A stretch of 64,000 nucleotides of DNA from CBEULR01 sp965544035 (GCA_965544035.1 CBEULR010000004.1:1-64000); one strand, 5' to 3'. Shown: positions 17,178 through 26,158, counted from the stretch's first letter. Translations and numbers: made by a program. Notes: generated from the sequence alone by a model not told the origin.

Positions 17178-17405
17178 CTAATTCCACACCGCCAAAACCA
17201 GCGACATGAGACCGAATATTACACCGAGCACGATCGTGATCTTGCCGAACAACTCGTCAAGCCCCTTCTTCTTGCCGAAGAAGCTCTCGGCCCCGCCGGC
17301 GATCGCCCCGGAGAGTCCGGCACTTTTCCCCGACTGCAGCAGAACCACGGCAATCAGACCAATAGCAATAATGGCGTGAAATCCCATCACAATACTCTTG
17401 AGCAT
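17178..17405 (-). CDS. secG: Preprotein translocase subunit SecG
   Basis: A 75-residue protein with two membrane segments (about 3-22 and 53-73) joined by the conserved GGAESFFGKKKGLDELFGKIT loop. It assists SecYE in protein export. As in many Firmicutes it follows enolase, but the usual next gene, rnr, is 13.6 kb further on. Confidence 0.92.
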   Translation of the reverse strand: MLKSIVMGFHAIIAIGLIAVVLLQSGKSAGLSGAIAGGAESFFGKKKGLDELFGKITIVLGVIFGLMSLVLAVWN

Positions 17406-17435
17406 ACTTAATCCCCTCTGTTAATCTTGAATCTG

Positions 17436-17465
17436 ATTATAGCACGCCCGCGGACAAACTGACAA
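17436..17465 (-). promoter_or_regulatory. Sigma-A promoter for secG
   Basis: On the minus strand TTGTCA (17460-17465) and a perfect TATAAT (17436-17441) are separated by 18 bases, about 30 bases before the secG start. Confidence 0.65.
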
Positions 17466-17519
17466 CGACTTTTTGACAGTCTTTTCACAAACTCGACCAC
17501 CGCCGTCAAGTATACGGAA

Positions 17520-18806
17520 TTATAGGCGGCCGAACGCTTTCAGGCCGGAGTAGAAGCCGATCTCGTCCAGTTCTTCTTCAATCCGAAGCAGCTGGTTGTA
17601 CTTGGCCACCCGCTCGCTGCGGCAGGGTGCACCGGTCTTAATCTGCCCCAGATTGAGGGCCACCGCCAAATCCGCAATCGTGACATCCTCGGTTTCGCCG
17701 GAACGGTGGGAAATAACCGTGGTGTACCCGGCACGGCGGGCAATATCGATGGTCTCCATCGTCTCGGTGAGCGTACCGATCTGGTTGACCTTGATCAGAA
17801 TCGAATTCGCTACGCCGCTCTCGATACCACGCTGCAGGCGCTTTGCATTGGTAACAAAAAGGTCGTCGCCGACCAGCTGTACTCTCTTATTCTTCAAACG
17901 GGCCGTAATCTCCTGCCACCCGTCCCAGTCCTCTTCCGCCAGACCGTCTTCGATGGAAATGATCGGGTAGCGTTCCACCAGATCCTGGTAGAAATCCACC
18001 AATTCCACGGCCGACAAGTTCTTGTTTTCACCTGCAAGCACATAGCGTCCCTCTTTGTAGAACTCGGAAGCCGCCGCATCCAGCGCCAGGAACACATCCT
18101 GGCCCGCCCGGTAACCGGCCCCCTCGATGGCCTCGACCAGCAAGTCCAGCGCCTGGGCGTGGGATTCGAGCCGGGGAGCGAAACCGCCCTCATCGCCGAC
18201 CGCTGTGGCCAGACCGCGTTCTTTCAGTACGGCCTTCAACTGCTGGTAAATCTCGGCACCACAGCGCAGGGCATCGCCGAAGGTGGCCGCTCCGACGGGC
18301 ACAATCATAAACTCCTGAATGTCCAGGTTGTTGTCCGCATGCTGCCCGCCGTTGAGAATGTTCATCATCGGCACCGGCAGCTCCCGGGCGAAAATGCCGC
18401 CCAGATAACGGTAGAGCGGCAGGCCGACCGATTCGGCGGCCGCCTTGGCTGTCGCCAGGGATACGGCCAATATGGCGTTGGCACCGAGCCTGCTCTTGTT
18501 TTCAGTTCCGTCCAGGTCTATCATGACCTGATCGATTTCGAGCTGGTCGACGGCGTCCATCCCCTCGATCTCGGGGGCGATGATGGTGTTTACGTTGGAC
18601 ACCGCCCGGCTTACGCCCTTGCCCTTAAAGCGCAGCGGATCGGCATCCCGGAGTTCAACGGCCTCAAAAGTCCCGGTCGAAGCACCGGACGGCACGGCCG
18701 CCCGCCCGAGTACCCCGTTCTCCAGGGTGACGTCGACCTCCACGGTGGGGTTGCCGCGTGAATCAAGAATCTCACGGGCAAAAACATCGGCGATAAACGT
18801 GGACAT
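17520..18806 (-). CDS. eno: Enolase
   Basis: A 428-residue phosphopyruvate hydratase, full length. EILDSRGNPTVEVDV at the N-terminus, the metal ligands in LALDAAASEF (Asp), SIEDGL (Glu) and LVGDDLFVTN (Asp), the catalytic Lys in ILIKVNQIGTLTE and the signature SHRSGETEDVTIADLAVAL are all intact. It converts 2-phosphoglycerate to phosphoenolpyruvate. It is fifth of the gap-pgk-tpiA-gpmI-eno series, but separated from gpmI by a repeat-filled 147-base gap, so separate expression is possible. Confidence 0.98.
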   Translation of the reverse strand: MSTFIADVFAREILDSRGNPTVEVDVTLENGVLGRAAVPSGASTGTFEAVELRDADPLRFKGKGVSRAVSNVNTIIAPEIEGMDAVDQLEIDQVMIDLDGTENKSRLGANAILAVSLATAKAAAESVGLPLYRYLGGIFARELPVPMMNILNGGQHADNNLDIQEFMIVPVGAATFGDALRCGAEIYQQLKAVLKERGLATAVGDEGGFAPRLESHAQALDLLVEAIEGAGYRAGQDVFLALDAAASEFYKEGRYVLAGENKNLSAVELVDFYQDLVERYPIISIEDGLAEEDWDGWQEITARLKNKRVQLVGDDLFVTNAKRLQRGIESGVANSILIKVNQIGTLTETMETIDIARRAGYTTVISHRSGETEDVTIADLAVALNLGQIKTGAPCRSERVAKYNQLLRIEEELDEIGFYSGLKAFGRL

Positions 18807-18844
18807 ACACTGGACCTCCTAACAGTTAGTTTTATGCAGATTAG

Positions 18845-18966
18845 ACAGTATTCAGTAGTCCGTAGCCGGCATTCAGTAGCAAAGAATACTGACTACTGCC
18901 CTGAAAACAGCTTTAGATTCCTTCTGACCCTACTGAATACTGGATACTGACTACTAACTACTGACA
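18845..18966. repeat. Degenerate heptad array between eno and gpmI, overlapping the gpmI stop
   Basis: Units such as ATTCAGT, AGTCCGT and AGCCGGC read on the plus strand, then the same family reads on the minus strand (CTACTGA, ATACTGA, CTACTGA), giving inverted arms that could fold. The last codons and TAG stop of gpmI (GTC AGT AGT TAG TAG) are built from the repeat. Similar arrays recur at eight or more places in the window. Confidence 0.75.
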
Positions 18967-20486
18967 ATGAGACTTCTCCCCGTCATTTCATCCGGAACAG
19001 GCAGTCCCAGGATGTGCAGCATGGTCGGGGCCACGTCCTCGAGCCGGCCTTCCCGCAGGGACAGACCGGCGTCATTCCCCACCATCACGAAGGGCACCCG
19101 GTTGCTGGTATGCGCGGTGTAGGCACCTCCGTGTTCATCACAGAGCATCTCGGCGTTTCCGTGATCGGCCGTGACCAGGGCGACGCCGGCGGCGGCAAGC
19201 ACGGCCTCGACCACCCGCCCCAGACACTCATCGACCACTTCCACCGCTTCAATGGTTGCCTCCATGTTGCCGGTGTGCCCGACCATATCCGGGTTGGCGT
19301 AGTTCATAATGATCACGTCATAGTCCCGGTACCGTTCCAGGAAAGTGTCGGTCACTTTCCGGGCGCTCATCTCGGGCCTCTGGTCGTAAGTTGCCACCTG
19401 GGGAGACGGGATCAGAATCCGGTCTTCACCCGGATTGGGCTCCTCCACGCCCCCGTTGAAGAAAAAGGTGACGTGAGCGTATTTCTCGGTTTCGGCCAGC
19501 CGCAGTTGTCTCAATCCGTGTCCGGCCAGCACCTCGCCCAAAGTGTTGGTCAGAGACTCCGGCGGAAAGGCCACCGGGGCTTCAATACCCTTCTCGTACT
19601 GGGTGAAGCAGGTGAAATCAACCCGGGGCGGCTCGGGTCCCCGGTCAAAGGCGGTAAAATCCTCATCAATGAGGCTGTGCGTAATCTGACGGGCGCGGTC
19701 GGGCCGGAAATTGAAGAAGATGACGTAATCCCCGTCCTCGATCCGGGCCACCGGTTCCCCCTGATTGACAATAATCGTCGGCTGCACAAACTCGTCGGTT
19801 TCCTCGCGCCGGTAGGCCTTTTCCACAGCCTCGCGCGCCGATTCGGCCCCGATGCCGTCACCATAGACCAGCGCCTTGTAGGCCCGGGCGGTGCGTTCCC
19901 ACCGTTTATCCCGGTCCATCCCGAAGTAGCGGCCCATAACCGTGGCCACCGCTCCCGTTCCTAACGAATTCAGCTTGTCCTCCAAAGCATCGATGTATTC
20001 CAGCGCATTGGCCGGAGGCACGTCCCGTCCGTCTAAGAAGGCGTGGACGTAAACCCGGTCCAGTTTGAATTCGTGGGCCAGCTCCAGCAGCGCGAACAGG
20101 TGGCTGATGTGACTGTGCACCCCGCCGTCGGAAAGAAGACCCATCAGATGCAGAGCCTTCCCGTTCTCCTTGGCGCCCGTCACGGCGCGCCGCAGAACGG
20201 GATTCTCAAAGAAGGACCCGTTGCGGATGTCCCTTGAAATGCGGGTCAGTTCCTGATAGACAACCCGGCCCGCACCCAGGTTCAGGTGTCCCACCTCGGA
20301 GTTGCCCATTTGGCCGGGTGGGAGTCCGACGTCCTCACCTGAAGCACACAAAGTGGTCCTCGGGTACCGGTTCCACATTTCATCCCAATTCGGTGTACGG
20401 GCCCGGGCGATGGCATCCCCCACCGCATTGCAGGATAAGCCCCAGCCGTCGAGTACGATAAGGACCAGCGGTCTGCGAGGTTCCAT
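18954..20486 (-). CDS. gpmI: 2,3-bisphosphoglycerate-independent phosphoglycerate mutase
   Basis: A 510-residue alkaline-phosphatase-fold mutase. The N-terminal LIVLDGWG motif carries a metal Asp, the phosphorylated Ser is Ser63 in MGNSEVGHLNLGAGR, and later metal sites are NYANPDMVGHTG and VTADHGNAE. It interconverts 3- and 2-phosphoglycerate using Mn2+. It starts 3 bases after the tpiA stop, so the two are cotranscribed. The C-terminal VSS and stop lie in a heptad repeat array. Confidence 0.97.
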   Translation of the reverse strand: MEPRRPLVLIVLDGWGLSCNAVGDAIARARTPNWDEMWNRYPRTTLCASGEDVGLPPGQMGNSEVGHLNLGAGRVVYQELTRISRDIRNGSFFENPVLRRAVTGAKENGKALHLMGLLSDGGVHSHISHLFALLELAHEFKLDRVYVHAFLDGRDVPPANALEYIDALEDKLNSLGTGAVATVMGRYFGMDRDKRWERTARAYKALVYGDGIGAESAREAVEKAYRREETDEFVQPTIIVNQGEPVARIEDGDYVIFFNFRPDRARQITHSLIDEDFTAFDRGPEPPRVDFTCFTQYEKGIEAPVAFPPESLTNTLGEVLAGHGLRQLRLAETEKYAHVTFFFNGGVEEPNPGEDRILIPSPQVATYDQRPEMSARKVTDTFLERYRDYDVIIMNYANPDMVGHTGNMEATIEAVEVVDECLGRVVEAVLAAAGVALVTADHGNAEMLCDEHGGAYTAHTSNRVPFVMVGNDAGLSLREGRLEDVAPTMLHILGLPVPDEMTGRSLIVSS

Positions 20487-20489
20487 CTG

Positions 20490-21254
20490 CTACAGGACCT
20501 CCTGCGTAGCTCTAATAATACCGACAAAGTCGGCAACTTTGAGGCTGGCCCCGCCGATCAGGGCTCCGTCGATGTCGGGCTGCGCCATCAGGGACGCAGC
20601 GTTGCCCGGTTTGACACTGCCGCCGTACTGAATGCGGACGGTCTCGGCCGTGCCCGTGTCAAACAGGTTCTCCACCAAACGGCGGATCAGAGCATTAACC
20701 TCCTGGGCGTCCTCCGGACTGGCCGTCAGCCCGGTGCCGATCGCCCAAACGGGCTCGTAAGCCATTACCAGTCCGCCGACCTCGGCAGCCTTTAGCCCCT
20801 GCAGTCCGCCGCGCACCTGACGCTCGATTACTTCATTGGTCCGGCCGGCCCGTCTCTGATCGATCGTTTCTCCGACACAGATGATCGGCACCAATCCGGC
20901 ATCCAAAGCGGCCCGGGCCTTCCGGGCGACCGCCTCATCGGTCTCCCCGAAGTACTGACGCCGTTCGGAATGGCCGATGATGACGTAGGTGCAGCCGGCA
21001 TCTTTGATCATCCGGGCTGAAACCTCACCCGTATACGCACCCTCGGGCTCCCAGTGCATATTCTGCGCTCCGAGTCTGATCTCGGAACCGGAAAGCGCCC
21101 CGGCTACCGGCACCAGGGCCGGAAAAGCAGGACAGAGCAAAATTTCCACACCTTGAACGCCCGCAACCGCGGTTTTCAGCTCCTCGACAAAAGACACCGC
21201 CTCCTGCGGCGTCTTGTACATCTTCCAGTTACCGGCTATCAATGGGGTACGCAT
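20490..21254 (-). CDS. tpiA: Triosephosphate isomerase
   Basis: A 254-residue TIM-barrel enzyme with its catalytic set intact: Asn-Lys in AGNWKMYK (Lys11), His in VIIGHSERRQYF, Glu in VMAYEPVWAIGTG, and the phosphate loop YGGSVKPGNA. It interconverts glyceraldehyde-3-phosphate and dihydroxyacetone phosphate. It lies 50 bases after pgk. Confidence 0.97.
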   Translation of the reverse strand: MRTPLIAGNWKMYKTPQEAVSFVEELKTAVAGVQGVEILLCPAFPALVPVAGALSGSEIRLGAQNMHWEPEGAYTGEVSARMIKDAGCTYVIIGHSERRQYFGETDEAVARKARAALDAGLVPIICVGETIDQRRAGRTNEVIERQVRGGLQGLKAAEVGGLVMAYEPVWAIGTGLTASPEDAQEVNALIRRLVENLFDTGTAETVRIQYGGSVKPGNAASLMAQPDIDGALIGGASLKVADFVGIIRATQEVL

Positions 21255-21301
21255 TCAATCCTCCCCTTCTACTCAGTCCCGGAATGCGCCCCGCGCATTC
21301 C

Positions 21302-21346
21302 TTCCTACCGTCCGACCTCCGACTTCCGATTTCCGGCCTCCATTAA
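21302..21346. repeat. Heptad repeat within the 3' end of pgk
   Basis: On the coding (minus) strand units GGCCGGA, AATCGGA, AGTCGGA and GGTCGGA follow in phase and encode the last residues of pgk (EAGNRKSEVGR) before TAG. The same TCGGA variants appear beside the permease gene at 53641-53668. Confidence 0.7.
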
Positions 21347-22504
21347 CGCTTCCACCCCCGGCAGTTTCTTTCCTTCCACCAGTTTGAGCGAGGCGCCGCC
21401 GCCCGTCGACATATGCGTCATCTTCTCGGCCACACCGGCCTTGTTTACGGCCCGTACGGTATCGCCGCCGCCGATGATACTCACCGCCCCGCTCTCAGCC
21501 AGGGCGTGCGCCACACCGATGGTGCCGGCGTCAAATCCGTCCACTTCGAACAGCCCCATCGGGCCGTTCCAGAACACCGTTTTTGCCTCCTTAATCCGGG
21601 AAGCAAAAAGCTCCACGGTACGCGCACCGATATCCAGCGCCATCCAGCCCGAGGGCACCTCGTCGACCCCGACGGTCTTCCTCTGATCGGCGGCATCGGT
21701 TGCCGGTGCAGCAACCAGGTCCACCGGCAGCACCAGATTCACTTTTTCACTCTCGGCCTTCTGCAGCAGTTCGCGGGCGGTTTCCAGACGGTCGTATTCC
21801 ACCAGGGAATTGCCGAGATCCTTACCCTGTGCCGCCAGGAAGGTGTTCGCCATCCCCCCGCCGATGATCAGGCAGTCGGCCTTGTTCATCAGCTGTTCAA
21901 GTACCCCGATCTTATCCGAAATCTTGGCTCCCCCGACCACGGCCGCAAACGGTCTCTGCGGGTCCGCCAGGAGCACTCCCAGAGCCTTGAGCTCTTTCTC
22001 CAACAAAAAACCGGCCACGGCGGGTAAATGGGCCGCAATGCCGGCAGTCGAAGCGTGCGCGCGATGCGCCGTGCCGAAGGCGTCGTTCACGTAGACGTCG
22101 GCCAGAGAAGCCATCTGCTTGGCGAATTCCGGGTCGTTAGCCTGTTCTTCGGGATGAAAACGGACGTTCTCCAACAGGGTTACATCCCCGTCAGCCATCG
22201 CGCCGACGGCGTCATTCGCCGGAGAACCGACACAGTCCTCGGCAAATCGGACCTCCCGTCCCAACATTTCGGACAGCCGCGCGGCGACCGGTCGGAGCGA
22301 AAACTTCGGGTCGGGCTTCCCCTTGGGCCGCCCCAGGTGTGAGGCCAGGATAACCCTGGCCCCTCTTTCGGTCAAAAAATTGATAGTCGGCAGGGCGGCC
22401 CGTATCCGGGTGTCGTCGGCCACCCGACCATCATCCAAAGGAACATTGAAATCGACGCGGACAAAAACCCTCTTTCCGCGGACATTGATGTCCCGCACCG
22501 TCAT
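21305..22504 (-). CDS. pgk: Phosphoglycerate kinase
   Basis: About 399 residues. Substrate-site motifs RVFVRVDFNVPLDDG and HLGRPKGKPDPKFSL occur in the N-domain, and nucleotide-site motifs KISDKIGVLEQLMNKAD and STGGGASLKLVEGKKLPGVEAL in the C-domain. It makes ATP from 1,3-bisphosphoglycerate. In-frame starts are TTG at 22528, GTG at 22513 (8 bases after GGGGG) and ATG at 22504; I list the ATG, but the GTG is about equally likely. The final eight or so residues are encoded by a heptad repeat and extend beyond the conserved LPGVEAL end. Confidence 0.95.
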   Translation of the reverse strand: MTVRDINVRGKRVFVRVDFNVPLDDGRVADDTRIRAALPTINFLTERGARVILASHLGRPKGKPDPKFSLRPVAARLSEMLGREVRFAEDCVGSPANDAVGAMADGDVTLLENVRFHPEEQANDPEFAKQMASLADVYVNDAFGTAHRAHASTAGIAAHLPAVAGFLLEKELKALGVLLADPQRPFAAVVGGAKISDKIGVLEQLMNKADCLIIGGGMANTFLAAQGKDLGNSLVEYDRLETARELLQKAESEKVNLVLPVDLVAAPATDAADQRKTVGVDEVPSGWMALDIGARTVELFASRIKEAKTVFWNGPMGLFEVDGFDAGTIGVAHALAESGAVSIIGGGDTVRAVNKAGVAEKMTHMSTGGGASLKLVEGKKLPGVEALMEAGNRKSEVGR

Positions 22505-22561
22505 CTTGGTCACTGTGTCAACCCCCAACTAAAGAATCGCGTGGAGTCTCCCCGGCTCCGC

Positions 22562-23596
22562 CTACAAACCCTGTGCGGCGATATGCTGCGCCAGGTCGAC
22601 TACCCGGTTTGAATAACCCCATTCATTATCATACCAGGCAACAACCTTCGCCATACTATCCTGAAGGACCGAAGTTGAGAGCCCGTCGACAATGCAGGAG
22701 TGGGGATTTCCGTTAAAATCGGCCGATACCAGCGGCAGGTCGGTATAGTCCAAGATACCTTTGAACTCGTCGCTGGCTGCGGCCGCCTTGAAGTCCTCGT
22801 TCAGCTGATCCGCGGTGACCTTCTGCTCGAGTTCGACAACCAGGTCCACCACCGAAACATTGGGCACCGGCACCCGCATGGAGAAGCCGGTGAGTCTCCC
22901 CGCCAATTCGGGAAGCACGAGGCCGACGGCGGCCGCCGCACCGGTGGTGGTCGGGATAATAGAAACAGCCGCTGCTCTGCCCCGGCGCGGATCCTTGAAG
23001 GGCATATCCAAGAGCTGCTGGCCGTTGGTGTATGCGTGAACCGTATTCATGAAGCCCCGGACGATCCCGTATTTGCGGTGAATGATTTTCGCTACCGGAG
23101 CCAGACAGTTGGTTGTGCAGGACGCATTGGAAATAACCTGGTGTTTGGCGGGATCGTAATCCTCCTGGTTAACCCCCATCACAACCATCAGATCGGCGGT
23201 TTTGCTCGGAGCCGAGATGATCACCTTTTTCGCACCGCTCTCCAGGTGCTGTGCGGCCAGGGCGCGATCCTTCAGGGCACCCGTGGATTCAACCACTATG
23301 TCCGCTCCCAGCTCGCCCCACGGTATCTGTTTCGGATCCCTCTCCGCGAATACCTTGAACGTCTTTCCGGACACCGTCATTGTATCACCGGTACCGCTCA
23401 CTTCACCGGGGAAACACCCCTGCACCGAGTCGTACTTAAAGCTGTGCGCCAGTACGGCCCCGTAGTCGGGTGTCACGTTAATCCGCCGGGATTTATGGTT
23501 GATGGCCACAACCTCCACATCGTCGCGGGAAAGCGCCGCTCTCAGCACGAGCCGGCCAATTCGGCCGAATCCGTTAATCCCCAGCCTGACCGCCAT
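22562..23596 (-). CDS. gap: Glyceraldehyde-3-phosphate dehydrogenase, type I
   Basis: A 344-residue enzyme with catalytic Cys160 in ISNASCTTNCLAPV and the substrate motifs MNTVHAYTNGQ and WYDNEWGYSNRV. It oxidises glyceraldehyde-3-phosphate to 1,3-bisphosphoglycerate. At the coenzyme site, where NAD-specific forms read VAVND, this protein reads VVAINHKSRR: the Asp that contacts the adenosine ribose is His, followed by a basic stretch. This could relax or shift preference toward NADP; it may equally be usual in the lineage. SD AAAGGAG precedes ATG. Confidence 0.96.
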   Translation of the reverse strand: MAVRLGINGFGRIGRLVLRAALSRDDVEVVAINHKSRRINVTPDYGAVLAHSFKYDSVQGCFPGEVSGTGDTMTVSGKTFKVFAERDPKQIPWGELGADIVVESTGALKDRALAAQHLESGAKKVIISAPSKTADLMVVMGVNQEDYDPAKHQVISNASCTTNCLAPVAKIIHRKYGIVRGFMNTVHAYTNGQQLLDMPFKDPRRGRAAAVSIIPTTTGAAAAVGLVLPELAGRLTGFSMRVPVPNVSVVDLVVELEQKVTADQLNEDFKAAAASDEFKGILDYTDLPLVSADFNGNPHSCIVDGLSTSVLQDSMAKVVAWYDNEWGYSNRVVDLAQHIAAQGL

Positions 23597-23723
23597 TTAA
23601 CCGCCCACTCCTTTCAAAGTTATAGCGAGATACGGGTAACTAATCAGCTGACTGAAATATGAAATTCCCGGCAAAATGATGCGGTATTGGCCCAATTCTA
23701 ACACATAATTTGTTCGAATTAAA

Positions 23724-23752
23724 GCATTGTTGTATACATAATACAGCAATGC
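23724..23752. promoter_or_regulatory. Inverted repeat between whiA and gap
   Basis: Two 12-base arms, GCATTGTTGTAT and the complement of GCATTGCTGTAT, with one mismatch and a 5-base spacer. It is low in GC with only a short T-run after it, so it looks more like a regulator site for the gap operon than a whiA terminator, although both are possible. Confidence 0.45.
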
Positions 23753-23759
23753 GGGCCAA

Positions 23760-24701
23760 TTAATGCTGCTCATCGGCCAATATACGGCGGGCCAGCGCCT
23801 CAAGCTTCCGGAGCCGATGATTGACGCACGACTTGCTGAGGGGCGGACTGGCCATCTCCCCGAGTTCACGCAGGCTGGCATCGGGCTGCTGCAGCCTCAG
23901 CTCGGCCACTTCCTTCAGGTTGGGAGGAATCTTCTGCAGACCGATCCGGTCGATCAGCAGCCGGATCATTTCCTCCTGGCGCACACCGGCCCGCACGGTC
24001 TTGTTCAGATTGGCCGTATCACAGTTCACGAGCCGGTTCACCTGGTTGCGCATCTCTTTAACAATTCTTGCGTTTTCAAACTCCAGCAGCGCCGCGTGCG
24101 CCCCCATCATATTCAGGCAGTCGACGATCCGCCCGCCGTCTTTGATATAGACCACCCATTTCTGCTTGCGCGGCGTTATCCCGGGCTCCAGTCCCAGCAT
24201 CCGCATCACGCGGGTCAAGTTTACCGCCTCGGACTCGGAATCAACCAGGATCTCCAGGTGGTATTCGGACTGCGGATTGGATACCGATCCGCGGGCCAGA
24301 AAAGCACCGCGCAGGTAAGACCGCCGGCAGCATTCACGACTTATCAGGTCCGGTTTAATGCCGGTCTGCTCACTCCCTCCCGGCACGGACGCCCCGAGGC
24401 GAAAAAGCGCCCTTTCCAGGCCGGGGGTGCCCTCCACCTCCACGGCATACCGGTTGTTCTTGCGCAGCCGCGCCCTTTTACGGACGGTAACCCGGGCCGG
24501 GAGACCGAATACCTCCTTCAGACACTTGTATATCTTCCGCGCCACCGCCGCACGGTCGGTGCCGATGGTGAGTGTCAACCGCTCTTGATTGCTGCCGATC
24601 CGCCCATTGAGTCTGATCAGGGCGGCCAACTCAGCCGCCCTGCAGCAGCGGCGATCCTCGATACGCGCCAACTCATCCTTGACTTGGACGGAAAACGACA
24701 A
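23760..24701 (-). CDS. whiA: WhiA-family sporulation/division regulator
   Basis: About 313 residues. The N-terminal part is the LAGLIDADG-homing-endonuclease-like domain (AELAALIRLNGRIG, CCRRSYLRGAFLARGSVSNP), and the C-terminal part a helix-turn-helix (LREVGEMASPPLSKSCVNHRLRKL-type) that binds DNA. WhiA affects division and chromosome organisation in Firmicutes and sporulation in Streptomyces. The start is TTG at 24701, 6 bases after GGAGGGTGG and matching the family start (SFSVQVKDELAR). It follows rapZ with 157 bases between; the usual yvcK is not present. Confidence 0.93.
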   Translation of the reverse strand: MSFSVQVKDELARIEDRRCCRAAELAALIRLNGRIGSNQERLTLTIGTDRAAVARKIYKCLKEVFGLPARVTVRKRARLRKNNRYAVEVEGTPGLERALFRLGASVPGGSEQTGIKPDLISRECCRRSYLRGAFLARGSVSNPQSEYHLEILVDSESEAVNLTRVMRMLGLEPGITPRKQKWVVYIKDGGRIVDCLNMMGAHAALLEFENARIVKEMRNQVNRLVNCDTANLNKTVRAGVRQEEMIRLLIDRIGLQKIPPNLKEVAELRLQQPDASLRELGEMASPPLSKSCVNHRLRKLEALARRILADEQH

Positions 24702-24858
24702 GGTGGACCACCCTCCATATATATTATAGCACAGCACGCTAATAATGCCTGCTTAATTTGCCGATCTCGCACCAAAAAGAATGCACATTGATCCCTAATT
24801 ATTCGCATCAATTGCGCATTACCGGCATAATTATGTCCTACTATTGAGCCGCCTTCGA

Positions 24859-25725
24859 TCAGGTCCGCTCGATATCGCGATGCCGCACGGCAACCCGGTA
24901 CTGATTCCGCTTCTTCAGCTGTTCCCCGAGATAATTCACAAGGGCCACCGACCGGTGACATCCCCCGGTGCAGCCGACGGCTATGGTCAGCGTGGTTTTT
25001 CCTTCCTTGATGTAGTGAGGGATCAGGAACTCCAGCAGCCCCAGCAGCCGTTCGGTGAAATCCAACGTGACCGGCGAGGCGAACACATAGTTCCGGACAT
25101 CATCGTCGAAGCCGGTCAGGGGCTTGAGTTCGGGCACATAATGGGGATTGGGCAGAAACCGGACATCGATTACCAGATCGGCATCAAGAGGTATGCCGTA
25201 CTTGTAACCGAAGGAGACGATGGTGATGGCCAGGCGCGGCCGTTCACCCTCATCCCCGTACAGGTTGGCGATCTCCTGTTTGCACTGATTGACCGTAAGA
25301 TTGGAGGTATCGATGATCTTATTGGCCAGCCCGCGCAGTTCGACCATCATCCGCCGTTCCTCCGCGATTCCCTCGACGATTTCCCCTGAGGGGCTGAGCG
25401 GGTGGGGGCGCCGCGTCTCCTTGAACCGCCGCACCAGCGTCTCATTGGTGGCCTCCAGGTACAGCACCTCAAACGGCACCTTCTGGCGGCGCAGGTCGTT
25501 CAGCACGCCAACCAGTCTGGAAAAGAACTCACCGCCCCGGATATCAATCACCAGGGCGACCCGGCGGATCTTGCCCCCGGTCTGGGCGCACAGTTCGGCG
25601 AATTTGGGGATCAGGTCGGGCGGCAGATTGTCGACACAGAAGAAACCGAGATCCTCCAAACAGCGCATTACGGTGGTTTTCCCGGCACCGGACAGCCCGG
25701 TGACGATTAGTAAACGAGGTTGCAT
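24859..25725 (-). CDS. rapZ: RapZ/YvcJ nucleotide-binding protein
   Basis: About 288 residues. Walker A is VTGLSGAGKTTVMRCLEDLG at the N-terminus, and the conserved GCTGGCHRSVALVNYLGEQL motif is near the end. The family hydrolyses GTP/ATP; the E. coli member is an RNA-binding adaptor for GlmZ, and the Bacillus member affects competence. ATG at 25725 follows GGAGG by 5 bases. A heptad repeat lies directly upstream. Confidence 0.93.
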   Translation of the reverse strand: MQPRLLIVTGLSGAGKTTVMRCLEDLGFFCVDNLPPDLIPKFAELCAQTGGKIRRVALVIDIRGGEFFSRLVGVLNDLRRQKVPFEVLYLEATNETLVRRFKETRRPHPLSPSGEIVEGIAEERRMMVELRGLANKIIDTSNLTVNQCKQEIANLYGDEGERPRLAITIVSFGYKYGIPLDADLVIDVRFLPNPHYVPELKPLTGFDDDVRNYVFASPVTLDFTERLLGLLEFLIPHYIKEGKTTLTIAVGCTGGCHRSVALVNYLGEQLKKRNQYRVAVRHRDIERT

Positions 25726-25737
25726 GATTACCTCCAA

Positions 25738-25806
25738 GAGTATTCAGGAGTCAGTAGTCAGGAGTCAGTAGAATAAGGAGGAATTTACAACTACCGGCTA
25801 CTGTCT
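25738..25806. repeat. Heptad array upstream of rapZ
   Basis: On the plus strand TCAGGAG and TCAGTAG alternate four times, followed 25 bases later by inverse-orientation units (CTACCGGCTACTG). These arms could pair. Orientation of the first arm is opposite to the arrays at gene 3' ends. Confidence 0.7.
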
Positions 25807-25918
25807 ACCCGATTCTTTCCTAATGGTGTTTCAGGGTGCGAGTGTCATCCGGGTTCACCCCGGTCTCCAGCTTGGCGATTCGACCGTTGCAAATGATTTT
25901 GGTTTGTTTTTTCGGATA

Positions 25919-26158
25919 GCTGTGCTCAGGGATTACCGGAACAAACAGTTGGGAGTATGAATCAAAAATGCGCAGCGAGCCGAGGATCAGCGCCGACCGC
26001 ACTGTCTGACCCGGCACTCAATCTGTATGCCAAACTATGGCTCTACATTGAAAAATAACTAATACAGATTGAGTGCCGGGGAGTTCGGCGGCGCCCTCGG
26101 CGAGCGGGCAGATTCCGCTGCCACGGACATGTTTGTGTAGGTAATCCCTGAGTACAGC
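25919..26158. repeat. Element B, copy 1, with ~19-bp terminal inverted repeats
   Basis: GCTGTGCTCAGGGATTACC (25919-25937) is matched in inverted orientation at 26140-26158 with one mismatch. The interior is similar, in reverse complement, to 40797-40977. It carries the 71-bp hairpin C, which the other copy lacks. No open frame of note. Confidence 0.7.
26010..26080. repeat. Hairpin C: 19-bp perfect inverted repeat
   Basis: CCCGGCACTCAATCTGTAT and its exact complement (26062-26080) flank 33 bases. Single arms of the same sequence occur at 53482-53496 and 56833-56847. It looks like a tiny mobile palindrome inserted in element B. Confidence 0.75.

Noticed and set aside
25820..26017. A 65-codon minus-strand frame upstream of rapZ
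   Set aside because: It is read through the A/B/C repeat compound, and a similar peptide appears in the other B copy at 40890-40965, so it is a by-product of the repeat.
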